Assembly (NCBI GenBank): GCA_039030125.1
Contig: JBCCEV010000193.1
Location: 1 to 6,772, forward strand
Length of the DNA stretch: 6,772 nucleotides
Origin: JBCCEV01 sp039030125
GTDB taxonomy: Bacteria > Pseudomonadota > Gammaproteobacteria > Ga0077536
Direction of reading: 5' to 3'
Shown here: piece after piece, positions 1 to 5,937 of the stretch
Position numbering within the stretch: position 1 is the first letter of the stretch
Layout: every line of letters starts with the position of its first letter
The notes under the pieces: model-generated
The model's input: the letters and a program-made list of their open reading frames with translations, nothing else
What the model was told of the DNA's origin: nothing
Database searches by the model: none
Translations under genes and position numbers: made by a program

Positions 1-263
1 TCACCATCAGCGAGGGTGACAGCAATGCGTCGTTGGAGCGTTGATAAATCCTGGACGAGAATTACCTTGCCGGTAAAGCTGTCATTTCTAATATTACGAA
101 TTGCAGCAATTTTCCCACCGTCAGGGGACAACTCAACGCTTGCAAAACTCGGGAGTGCCGCAAAGTGCTCTGTAGGGATCTTGGTATCGGCGATGGTATT
201 GGACGCGAGAAGTAGCATCACAACCAATCGGCCAAACGCGAATAAACTTCTTCCGTGAGTCAT
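1..263 (-). CDS. N-terminal fragment of a secreted S9-type (prolyl oligopeptidase-like) peptidase, cut by the left edge
   Basis: The minus strand is open from an ATG at 263 down to base 1, giving 87 codons with no stop. The product starts with a signal peptide: a basic start (H3, R5, R12), a hydrophobic core at about 13-20 (LVVMLLLA), and a probable cleavage after A25 (NTIA|D). The mature start, IPTEHFAALPSFASVELSPD at 29-48, followed by G49-G50-K51 and a hydrophobic strand, is the pattern seen at the start of the beta-propeller in periplasmic S9/dipeptidyl aminopeptidase-like hydrolases. The SPDG-K element is a propeller blade signature. The catalytic alpha/beta-hydrolase domain would lie outside the window, so the Ser-Asp-His triad cannot be checked. 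Only 44 nt separate it from the upstream mscS-like gene on the same strand, so co-transcription is possible. No clear Shine-Dalgarno precedes the ATG; the next in-frame Met (M16) would cut the signal peptide. A different TolB/WD40-like propeller protein is the main alternative. Confidence 0.72.
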   Translation of the reverse strand, partial: MTHGRSLFAFGRLVVMLLLASNTIADTKIPTEHFAALPSFASVELSPDGGKIAAIRNIRNDSFTGKVILVQDLSTLQRRIAVTLADG

Positions 264-307
264 TCGATTTCGCCCGCTGCTTTTGGCGTCAGCGTATGCC
301 TTGTTAA

Positions 308-2083
308 CTACTCAGCGCTGCCCGGTCCCGGCTTGGCCGCGCCGTCTGGAACCACTTTTAATTTCAAGGTCTCCTGAACCATTGCCTGAGCCTCGCGGCG
401 GCCGTGCTCGAGCGCCTGTTCGTCGGCACCTGAGATAGCGAATTGCTCGGTCTGCGCAGGCAGTGGCGTGTCTTCGCCTTGGCGCATAAAAATCGTTTGT
501 GTGGGAAAGGCGAATTCCACCCCCAGGCGTTTCGCCAAACGCAGGCAGTCAAGCAAGAACCGGTGGCGCTCGCGAAGTTCAGCTCCCCAATCCGGGGTCT
601 CCCAGAACACATAAACCAGAACGTCGATAGAGGCCGCGGCGAAATCGTTAAGATAAATGTGAAAGTAATCTTTACGGGTGTATTTGTGCAGGCGGACAAT
701 TTCGCGGATCCCCTCGCAAAAGGCATCGATCCGATCGGGCGGCGTATCGTAGGCGATTGACAGCTTACAGCTCAGGCGCCTGAAACGTCTTTTGCCCATG
801 TTATCGACGTTGGCAGTAATTAATTTTGCGTTGGGGACCGAGACCAATGAGTTGTAGAAGGTTCTGATTCGAGTACTTCTAAAGCCGACTTGCTCGACGG
901 TGCCTTCAACATCATCGATAACAACCCAATCGCCAACATTGAAAGTTTGATCCAAGATCACCGTGATCGACCCGAAAAGATTACCGGCGACGTCTTTGGC
1001 GGCGAGCGCGAAGGCCAAACCACCTAATCCGAGGCCCGCGAGCAAGCTTGTGACATCAACATCGAGATTGTCAGCGACGAAGACAATCCCCATCACGGTC
1101 ACGAAGACCTTGACGGTTTTGGTGATCAATGGCACCAATACGTCGTCAAGTTTATTTTGGGTGCGTTGCGCGCCGTCGAGTAGGTAAGCGCCTAATAAAT
1201 CTACCAGTCGATAAGCCGCCCACACCGAGGCGAAGCAAGCGAGGAACTTCGCCGATATGAGCAGAACAACCAACGCCTCGCTAGGCAATCCGAGCGTCTT
1301 CAGCCCCGCCCACCAAACGAACGCCATCGCCATCAATCCAAATGGCCTCAACATCGAGTCGGATAAATTCCGGTAAGCGCCCTTGGCCCGCGAGCGCCAG
1401 GTTCGCACGACGACCACGAAAATACCGGCGATGATCCGATCTAGAACGATCCCGAGCAGTACGACCACCAAGATCCCAAGCCATTGCCAGCGCTCCAGAA
1501 TGAACGTGCGTATCTTTAGATTCGCAGGCAGGCTGGCGCGAATGCGTAAGTGAACCGGCAGATAGGTTGCTACCTCGCCACGCGCTTGTGCACCGTCGAT
1601 GGGGGATTGCGCCATTAACTCATCGAGCATATCCGGCAAAATCTCAATGCTTCTTCGCGAAAACAACCACCCTTGGCCTTCGACTCGCATCAGTTCTAGG
1701 GCGCCGGCTTCGAAGGTGTGTAGAACGTACGGTGGTCCCTCCTCGCTAACGGGCAGCTGCGGTTCGTCTACACCCAGCCGCTCCAGCACCTCACGCAGCG
1801 TCCACGCGATCTCGGTGCCCTTTTCGATGCGCACCAGCGGATTAACAGCAGAAAGATCCAATATCTCGATAGCGTTGCTGATAGCGATCGCATCGCCCTC
1901 GATGACCCGGTCCATGGTGTCGAGGAAAGTGGTGTAGGACGCCTTTGGCGTGCGGCGCGCCGCCGGAATCGTGGGTGCAGCTTCAGTCTCGGTGAGCGTC
2001 TGTGCCGACGGCGTGTCAGCAAGCGGGGTCTTTAACCAGAATGTACCCAGGAGCAGTAGCGCGAGAGCGATAGTTCGATTCAT
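308..2083 (-). CDS. MscS-family mechanosensitive ion channel with N-terminal periplasmic domain
   Basis: Inner-membrane channel that opens under membrane tension and releases solutes on osmotic downshock. The 591-residue protein starts with a signal peptide (hydrophobic core about 5-17, likely cleavage after A22). Residues 23-195 are soluble and include an LDLS motif at 75-78 and a G-x-G-W-LFS stretch at 136-142, an arrangement I recognise from other long MscS homologues. Hydrophobic segments follow at about 200-226, 245-262, 268-300 and 318-338. The Gly/Ala-rich pore helix is at about 343-375 (LLAGLGLGGLAFALAAKD). The beta-domain (VGDWV at 383-387, EGTVEQVGFRSTRIRT at 393-408, VPNAKL at 416-421) and the alpha/beta C-terminal domain to about 530 are standard. 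About 60 further residues form a polar tail rich in E, Q, A and P. It is far longer than E. coli MscS (286 aa). The ATG at 2083 is chosen because it begins the signal peptide; its ribosome site is weak. The S9-type peptidase gene begins 44 nt downstream. Confidence 0.95.
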   Translation of the reverse strand: MNRTIALALLLLGTFWLKTPLADTPSAQTLTETEAAPTIPAARRTPKASYTTFLDTMDRVIEGDAIAISNAIEILDLSAVNPLVRIEKGTEIAWTLREVLERLGVDEPQLPVSEEGPPYVLHTFEAGALELMRVEGQGWLFSRRSIEILPDMLDELMAQSPIDGAQARGEVATYLPVHLRIRASLPANLKIRTFILERWQWLGILVVVLLGIVLDRIIAGIFVVVVRTWRSRAKGAYRNLSDSMLRPFGLMAMAFVWWAGLKTLGLPSEALVVLLISAKFLACFASVWAAYRLVDLLGAYLLDGAQRTQNKLDDVLVPLITKTVKVFVTVMGIVFVADNLDVDVTSLLAGLGLGGLAFALAAKDVAGNLFGSITVILDQTFNVGDWVVIDDVEGTVEQVGFRSTRIRTFYNSLVSVPNAKLITANVDNMGKRRFRRLSCKLSIAYDTPPDRIDAFCEGIREIVRLHKYTRKDYFHIYLNDFAAASIDVLVYVFWETPDWGAELRERHRFLLDCLRLAKRLGVEFAFPTQTIFMRQGEDTPLPAQTEQFAISGADEQALEHGRREAQAMVQETLKLKVVPDGAAKPGPGSAE

Positions 2084-2160
2084 CGAGGATTACACGGCTT
2101 TCGGTGGGTTTCGGCGCGACACCTTAGCGTATTTGGTCGCAGACGCCACCGTAGACCTCG

Positions 2161-2187
2161 AAAAAGCTGGCCTCGTTTGCCGAGGTC
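2161..2187 (-). terminator. Possible intrinsic terminator or attenuator upstream of the mscS-like gene
   Basis: Read on the minus strand, GACCTCG (2187-2181), a GCAAA loop (2180-2176) and CGAGGCC (2175-2169) form a seven-pair stem with one G-U pair. After AGC comes a run of five T (2165-2161). This is a modest Rho-independent terminator shape about 80 nt before the mscS-like start. The first arm is also perfectly complementary to CGAGGTC at 2160-2154, just beyond the T run, so an alternative stem could replace the terminator stem. Whether it ends the upstream operon, attenuates the mscS-like gene or is a chance structure cannot be settled from sequence alone. Confidence 0.4.
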
Positions 2188-2229
2188 AAGTCTAAAAGGT
2201 TTTAATTTCAGTGGTTTAGGAGATTAAAG

Positions 2230-2253
2230 GTCGGGCCCCTGAAGGGGCCCGAC
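2230..2253 (-). terminator. Strong GC-rich hairpin, candidate terminator of the chaC/DUF429-like operon
   Basis: The arms GTCGGGCCCC (2230-2239) and GGGGCCCGAC (2244-2253) are perfect 10-bp complements around a 4-nt loop (TGAA on plus, TTCA on minus). On the minus strand the stem is followed by CTTTAATCT, a weak T-rich tail. On the plus strand it is followed by CGAGGGGAGG, with no T tract, so the minus direction is favoured. It lies about 134 nt past the stop of the DUF429-like gene. The interrupted U tract makes a structural or RNA-stabilising role an alternative. Confidence 0.45.
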
Positions 2254-2254
2254 C

Positions 2255-2293
2255 GAGGGGAGGTCTGCCGACAGCAAGAATCTGAGGGGAGGT
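2255..2293. repeat. 10-bp direct repeat GAGGGGAGGT, two copies
   Basis: GAGGGGAGGT occurs at 2255-2264 and again at 2284-2293, 29 nt start to start. Both copies lie next to the GC-rich hairpin in the mscS-like upstream region. The purine-rich units resemble Shine-Dalgarno sequence on the plus strand, but no open frame of useful length follows either copy. They could be paired protein-binding sites or a remnant duplication. Confidence 0.5.
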
Positions 2294-2297
2294 GATA

Positions 2298-2314
2298 TTG
2301 CTGCGACGCGGCAA
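2298..2314. repeat. Imperfect 17-bp palindrome, possible operator
   Basis: TTGCTGCGACGCGGCAA is symmetric around A2306 apart from one mismatched pair (T2302 and G2310). The arms are TTGC/GCAA and GCG/CGC. The size and symmetry suit a dimeric helix-turn-helix regulator. It lies about 215 nt upstream of the mscS-like start. I recognise no specific regulator for it. Confidence 0.3.
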
Positions 2315-2352
2315 AGATTAACGGAGTCTATACTGCAGTGCAATATCTAATT

Positions 2353-2369
2353 GTAAAAATTGTTTTTAC
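2353..2369. repeat. AT-rich perfect inverted repeat just past the DUF429-like stop
   Basis: GTAAAAA (2353-2359), spacer TTG, then TTTTTAC (2363-2369) form a perfect 7-bp inverted repeat, 18 nt downstream of the DUF429-like gene. The stem is almost all A-T, so it is a weak RNA hairpin. It might act as a 3' processing signal, an AT-rich promoter or operator element, or neither. Confidence 0.35.
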
Positions 2370-2386
2370 GTTGACCGGAAGGCGAC

Positions 2387-3151
2387 CTACCTCACTCCCA
2401 GGATCCAGCCCTCAAGCTGCGCCATTCGCCGCTCGGGCAGCGTTAGCGGCGGGTTAAAGTAGTGCAAAAGTTCGCCTCTGGAGTCCATATCCTTAAGCCA
2501 CCGGCCAAGGGCGAAGGCATCTTGCTCGTCGACGGTGCGCCCCTGGCGCGGGTAGCGCCGGCGAAAGAGCGACGGATAGCTCTCAGCGATCACCGAGGAC
2601 CCCTCCGGGATATTGAAGCCATCAAATGGCCAAAAGTGGAGCACACCGGCGAGTTCCTTATCGTCGCGCAGTTTGATTAACCACGGAATGCCGCTATGCG
2701 TCGATTTGGCCACCGAGCCCTGCATGCCGAACTGGAAAACACTTTTTGCGCCCGCCGTCCATTTCTCGCACAGCCGCAGTTCAGTGGACAGACCACTGGG
2801 AGGGTTTTTCTGACGAATGAAATCGACGTACATATGATCGCGATCGGTCGACCAAATGTCATGGAAGTGGGTAAGAAACGCATCCCAGCCTGCCAAACAA
2901 TGGCGCTGAAAATACGAATACGGAAAAGAAAATCCATGATCGATGCTGATGATGCAACGCTCACCAGATAGCACTTTTTCACGGCAATACTGGTAGACCT
3001 CTTTGCGACACCAATTTTGCGCGCGGCGGTCGCGCGGGAAGATTTGAACGACCGGATCGTTTCGGCCCGCCGCAAAAACCTTTAGTCCCCGTAAACGGGA
3101 CACCGGTGCTTGAGCACCTGAGTAATCGATACCGATGTAACAATCAAACAC
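2387..3151 (-). CDS. Uncharacterised protein, DUF429-like with putative RNase H-type fold
   Basis: I do not recognise a characterised homologue of this 254-residue, soluble-looking protein. It has no signal peptide or membrane segment. Its layout recalls DUF429-type proteins with an RNase H-like core: a first strand ending in Asp (YIGIDYSGA, D9), a second strand ending in Asp before a Pro-containing loop (CIISIDHGFSFP, D71), a late strand with Glu (VIAESYPSLFRRRYP, E190), and a helix with acidic residues (VDEQDAFALGRWL, D208 and D211). These acids could form a two-metal site, which is inference. The middle is rich in W, F, H and C. The GTG start at 3151 is supported by AGGA at 3162-3159, seven bases upstream, and by lying 4 nt after the chaC stop. 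The short distance indicates co-transcription and probably translational coupling with chaC. The function is unknown; a nuclease, a nucleic-acid binder or an inactive fold relative are all possible. Confidence 0.82.
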   Translation of the reverse strand: MFDCYIGIDYSGAQAPVSRLRGLKVFAAGRNDPVVQIFPRDRRAQNWCRKEVYQYCREKVLSGERCIISIDHGFSFPYSYFQRHCLAGWDAFLTHFHDIWSTDRDHMYVDFIRQKNPPSGLSTELRLCEKWTAGAKSVFQFGMQGSVAKSTHSGIPWLIKLRDDKELAGVLHFWPFDGFNIPEGSSVIAESYPSLFRRRYPRQGRTVDEQDAFALGRWLKDMDSRGELLHYFNPPLTLPERRMAQLEGWILGVR

Positions 3152-3155
3152 GAGG

Positions 3156-3683
3156 TTATCCTGGGTTCACCAGTTTTTTAAACGCCGCGTGAAGGCTCAC
3201 GATTTCATCGTCGACGATCCCCATCGATTGAAGTTCGTTGGCAAGCGCGACGAGGTATTCGGAATTCGAGCCGCTCGGGCCAACGCAGCTTGCGATGTGG
3301 CGCGCGGTCGCCTCGATTGCTTCAGGACCTAAGAAGCTCGGATTGCTCGGTGGCGCGATGTAGGTGATCCCCGAAACCCGGCGCCCATCACTGAGGTCGA
3401 AATCAATGGCTTCCCGGTCGTAACCATTTTGCTCGCGCACATCAAGGTTTTGGAGAACCTCGGATTTGGTGTGGGCGTCGAGCAAAAACGCAACGCCCGC
3501 GCACTGCGCATGCGGATCGGCAACTAGGGTGACGACGCGCCCAGGTTGCGCGGGCGTGCCGCGGTGATCGGGAGAGGCTTGCCAAAATCGCCGTTGCCAG
3601 CCCTTTAAGGTGGCCGGCGAGCGCTCGACATATGGGAAATCCGGGCGCCACATAAGCGACCCGTAACCAAATACCCAGATCAT
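3156..3683 (-). CDS. chaC: Gamma-glutamylcyclotransferase, ChaC family
   Basis: Cytosolic enzyme of the ChaC family, which cleaves the gamma-glutamyl unit of glutathione to 5-oxoproline and Cys-Gly. The 175-residue protein shows the full family pattern: WVFGYGSLMWRP at 3-14, containing the YGSL substrate loop (7-10); the conserved S-x-DHRGTPxxPGRVVTL stretch at 37-53; and VREQNGY at 82-88, where E84 matches the catalytic glutamate. Length suits a compact ChaC domain with no extension. The ATG at 3683 places the first strand at the very N-terminus, which is normal for the family; no good Shine-Dalgarno is visible. It is the first gene of a minus-strand pair with the DUF429-like gene 4 nt downstream, and is divergent from the glycerophosphodiesterase gene. 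The old link of chaC to calcium transport should not be inferred. The family call is firm; glutathione as substrate follows from family knowledge. Confidence 0.95.
   Translation of the reverse strand: MIWVFGYGSLMWRPDFPYVERSPATLKGWQRRFWQASPDHRGTPAQPGRVVTLVADPHAQCAGVAFLLDAHTKSEVLQNLDVREQNGYDREAIDFDLSDGRRVSGITYIAPPSNPSFLGPEAIEATARHIASCVGPSGSNSEYLVALANELQSMGIVDDEIVSLHAAFKKLVNPG
3159..3162 (-). promoter_or_regulatory. Ribosome binding site setting the GTG start of the DUF429-like gene
   Basis: On the minus strand AGGA (3162-3159) sits seven bases before the GTG at 3151-3149, and lies within the last codons of chaC. It is one of the few plausible Shine-Dalgarno sequences in the window and supports the GTG start rather than an internal codon. 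Confidence 0.5.
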
Positions 3684-3771
3684 CGTTTTCGATGCCGAGC
3701 CATGCGCGAAGATTTCATCTCCCCACCATCGCTGCGTGGTATGTTGCGATCGTGCATCGCGTAATTATCTC
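3684..3771. promoter_or_regulatory. 88-nt divergent promoter region between chaC and the glycerophosphodiesterase gene
   Basis: This stretch separates two outward-facing starts, so both promoters probably lie in or near it. The AT-rich block TAATTATC (3762-3769) is the best -10 candidate in either direction: TAATTA on plus, GATAAT on minus (3769-3764). No good -35 box stands at 16-18 nt from it. If TAATTA is used on plus, the transcript would start almost at the ATG at 3772. A 5-bp inverted repeat GCGAT-N5-ATCGC (3746-3760) could be an operator. I see no match to the E. coli GlpR operator. Confidence 0.4.
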
Positions 3772-4458
3772 ATGCTGATCATCGGCCATCGAGGCGCCGC
3801 CGGCGTTCGGCCAGAAAACACTTTGGCTGGAATTGAACACGCGATCGAGTGCGGCGTGGATTGGGTTGAGATCGATGTCAGAGAACATCGCGAGGATTTA
3901 ATCGTTATCCATGACGATAGTTACGATCGCACCACCAATGGCGCCGGAAAAATCCATGACTTAACGCCACTCCAGCGCGCGGCACTTGATGCCGGCGATG
4001 GCGAGCGCATCCCCACCCTCGCCGAAGTGGTAACGCTCACTACCGGTCGCTGCGGTCTGAACGTCGAACTCAAAGATCCCGGCATCGTCGAACGTGTCGT
4101 GGCTTTATTGGATCAACATCGCGCCTTGCTTAAGCCCGCGCCCTGTCTGTCCTCGTTCGAGCAGGAGAATCTGCGCGAAATCGCCAAAATTGGCCCGGAC
4201 TACCCTGTAGGGATCCTTGGTAAAGACGTAGCGATCATCGATAACTTAATCGGTGAATTAGACGCTTATTCAGTTAACTACTCAAAAACGCAGGTGACCT
4301 CCCTTCGCGTCGAGCAGGCACATCAACGTGGATTGCGGGTATTCGTTTATACCGTTAACGATGAACAAGCTTATCGGCGCTGCGAGCACTTGGGAGTCGA
4401 TGGGATTTTTACTGACTACCCCCAAGCGGCGATCAATTTTTTTTCTCGGTCCGGGTAA
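3772..4458 (+). CDS. ugpQ: Cytoplasmic glycerophosphodiester phosphodiesterase (UgpQ-like)
   Basis: Hydrolyses glycerophosphodiesters such as glycerophosphocholine to sn-glycerol-3-phosphate plus an alcohol. The 228-residue TIM-barrel protein shows the GDPD signature: IIGHRGAAGVRPENT at 3-17 with catalytic H6 and R7, WVEIDV at 31-36 with metal ligands E33 and D35, VIHDD at 45-49 with H47, then DRTTNGAGKI at 52-61 and NVELKD at 97-102 (E99, K101). The C-terminal GLRVFVYTVND and GVDGIFTDYP motifs are typical. It has no signal peptide, so it is the cytosolic type, near E. coli UgpQ (247 aa) in length. I prefer the ATG at 3772 because H6 then falls in its usual place. An in-frame GTG at 3736 would add 12 residues (including CC) unlike the family. 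It leads an apparent operon, 9 nt before glpK, so its glycerol-3-phosphate can go directly to GlpD. Codons near the end contain a run of eight T (4437-4444). Confidence 0.95.
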   Translation: MLIIGHRGAAGVRPENTLAGIEHAIECGVDWVEIDVREHREDLIVIHDDSYDRTTNGAGKIHDLTPLQRAALDAGDGERIPTLAEVVTLTTGRCGLNVELKDPGIVERVVALLDQHRALLKPAPCLSSFEQENLREIAKIGPDYPVGILGKDVAIIDNLIGELDAYSVNYSKTQVTSLRVEQAHQRGLRVFVYTVNDEQAYRRCEHLGVDGIFTDYPQAAINFFSRSG

Positions 4459-4467
4459 CTCACCGCG

Positions 4468-5937
4468 ATGCCTCAACTGCTGTCTATCGATCAGGGCACA
4501 ACCAGCTCGCGGGCCATTGTTTTTGATATCAACGGTGAGCCTTTAGCAAGCGCGCAGAAGGAATTCACTCAGCACTATCCAAATCCAGGTTGGGTGGAAC
4601 ACGATCCCCATGAGATCCTCAAAACGCAGATCGATGTTGCTGAACAGCTCCTGGGGGCGGGCAAATTCGATATCGCCGCACTGGGGATCACCAATCAGCG
4701 AGAAACAACAATTGTGTGGGAGCGAAGCACCGGGCAGGCGATTTACCCCGCCATCGTTTGGCAAGATCGCCGAACCGCGGAAACTTGCGCAGCGCTGCGC
4801 GCGGCGGGGCACGAAGAAGACGTGCAGCAGATCACAGGACTGCTTCTAGACCCTTACTTCTCGGCGTCAAAGATCGCTTGGATTTTGGAACACGTCCCCG
4901 GTGCACGCGCCCGCGCCGAGCGCGGCGAACTCGCCTGCGGCACCATTGATTCGTGGCTCGCGTGGCATTTGAGTGGTGGCGACGCTCATGTGATTGACGT
5001 CTCGAACGCCTCTCGAACGATGCTGATGGATATCACCAATGCGCGCTGGAGCGAGGCGATGTTGGAGTTATGGTCCATCCCTTGGGAACTTCTTCCGCAA
5101 ATCGTCTCGTCCTCCGGCGTTTGCGCACAAAGCCATCAACTGTCTGTTGATTTGCCGATCGCTGGGATCGCTGGCGATCAACAGGCCGCGCTGTTCGGCC
5201 AAGCTTGCTTCGCGCCAGGGGATGTTAAATGCACTTACGGCACCGGTTGCTTCATGCTGATGAACACCGGCAATAACATCAAGCGCAGCCAGCATCGGCT
5301 GCTGACGTCGATCGCATGGCAGCTCGACGGAGAGCTCGAATACGTCTTGGAAGGCAGTGTCTTTATGGGCGGCGCAACCGTGCAATGGTTGCGCGATGGC
5401 CTTAAGCTCATCGACCAATCCGCCGCGATAGAGGCACTCGCCGCTGAAGTCGAGCATGCTGGGGGTGTAGTGATGGTGCCAGCGCTTACCGGACTGGGGG
5501 CGCCGCATTGGGACCCCAATGCACGAGGCCTTTTAGTTGGATTAGAGCGGAGCACCGAACGTGCTCATATTGCTCGTGCCGCGCTCGATGGTATTGCTTG
5601 GCAGGTCGCAGAGCTGGGAGAAGCAATGGCGGCTGACGCAGGGCAACCGATGTCGCTCGTCAAAGTGGATGGAGGTGCCAGCGCCAATAATTTACTGATG
5701 CAAATCCAGTCTGACGTTCTACAGTGTCGGTTGGCCCGAGCGCACAACCTCGAAGCGACCGCATGGGGAGCGGCAGCCCTGTCGGGCTTGGCGGTTGGTT
5801 GTTGGCAAAATCGATCGGAGTTACAAGCCAGCGCCCGGCAGGCCACGGACTTTGTGCCGCAAAAGAAAGCTGAGGACATCGCCGCGGCGCGACGCCGCTG
5901 GCAAGATGCGGTCGAACGCGCGCGGAATTGGGCTTGA
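4468..5937 (+). CDS. glpK: Glycerol kinase
   Basis: Phosphorylates glycerol with ATP to sn-glycerol-3-phosphate in the cytosol, trapping it for catabolism. The 489-residue protein is full length (E. coli 502) and belongs to the FGGY family. Visible landmarks are DQGTTSSRA at 8-16 (phosphate binding), GITNQRETT at 73-81 with glycerol-contacting R78 and E79, DPYFS at 128-132 with Y130, IAGDQQAALFGQ at 234-245 with catalytic base D237, YGTGCFMLMNTG at 257-268, and VDGGASANN from residue 400. Between the SSGVCAQ segment and PIAGIAGDQ the loop is about three residues shorter than in E. coli. It lacks GGKGG and has no arginine at the place of R236, which contributes to fructose-1,6-bisphosphate inhibition there. 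The ATG lies 9 nt after the phosphodiesterase stop, and the stop abuts the glpD start. No facilitator gene (glpF) adjoins it. Confidence 0.98.
   Translation: MPQLLSIDQGTTSSRAIVFDINGEPLASAQKEFTQHYPNPGWVEHDPHEILKTQIDVAEQLLGAGKFDIAALGITNQRETTIVWERSTGQAIYPAIVWQDRRTAETCAALRAAGHEEDVQQITGLLLDPYFSASKIAWILEHVPGARARAERGELACGTIDSWLAWHLSGGDAHVIDVSNASRTMLMDITNARWSEAMLELWSIPWELLPQIVSSSGVCAQSHQLSVDLPIAGIAGDQQAALFGQACFAPGDVKCTYGTGCFMLMNTGNNIKRSQHRLLTSIAWQLDGELEYVLEGSVFMGGATVQWLRDGLKLIDQSAAIEALAAEVEHAGGVVMVPALTGLGAPHWDPNARGLLVGLERSTERAHIARAALDGIAWQVAELGEAMAADAGQPMSLVKVDGGASANNLLMQIQSDVLQCRLARAHNLEATAWGAAALSGLAVGCWQNRSELQASARQATDFVPQKKAEDIAAARRRWQDAVERARNWA

Larger units (their letters stand above)
2084..2386. 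other. 303-nt structured intergenic region between the DUF429-like and mscS-like genes
   Basis: I see no convincing gene on either strand. The stretch follows the stop of the DUF429-like gene and precedes the mscS-like start, both on the minus strand, so it should hold the 3' end of one transcript and the promoter and leader of the next. It contains several repeats listed separately: an AT-rich inverted repeat (2353-2369), an imperfect 17-bp palindrome (2298-2314), a 10-bp direct repeat (2255-2264 and 2284-2293), a perfect 10-bp GC-rich hairpin (2230-2253), and a terminator-like hairpin with an alternative partner (2154-2187). Weak minus-strand promoter-like matches exist, such as TACAAT at 2355-2350 and TTTACA at 2357-2352 with TATAGA at 2332-2327 (19-nt spacer). 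None has both good boxes and normal spacing, so I do not call a promoter. Confidence 0.6.

Noticed and set aside
16..258. 80-residue plus-strand open frame at the left edge
   Set aside because: It lies antisense to a better candidate with a signal peptide and recognisable propeller motif on the minus strand. Its own product shows no family features.
1599..1937. 112-residue plus-strand open frame inside the mscS-like gene
   Set aside because: It is antisense to the N-terminal domain of the channel and is a Ser/Arg-rich shadow without a start signal.
2284..2320. GGGGAGGTGAT as a ribosome site for a small plus-strand peptide
   Set aside because: The nearest possible start is a TTG at 2298 that meets a TAA after seven codons, with no sign of a real peptide.
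2371..2386. TTGACC as a plus-strand -35 box
   Set aside because: No -10 box stands at suitable spacing, and the only gene downstream on plus is more than 1.3 kb away.
3736..3771. GTG at 3736 as the phosphodiesterase start
   Set aside because: It adds 12 residues including CC before the conserved IIGHRG strand. The ATG at 3772 places the catalytic His at residue 6, as is usual for the family.
5068..5508. 146-residue minus-strand open frame inside glpK
   Set aside because: It is fully antisense to conserved glycerol kinase motifs, with no recognisable domain.
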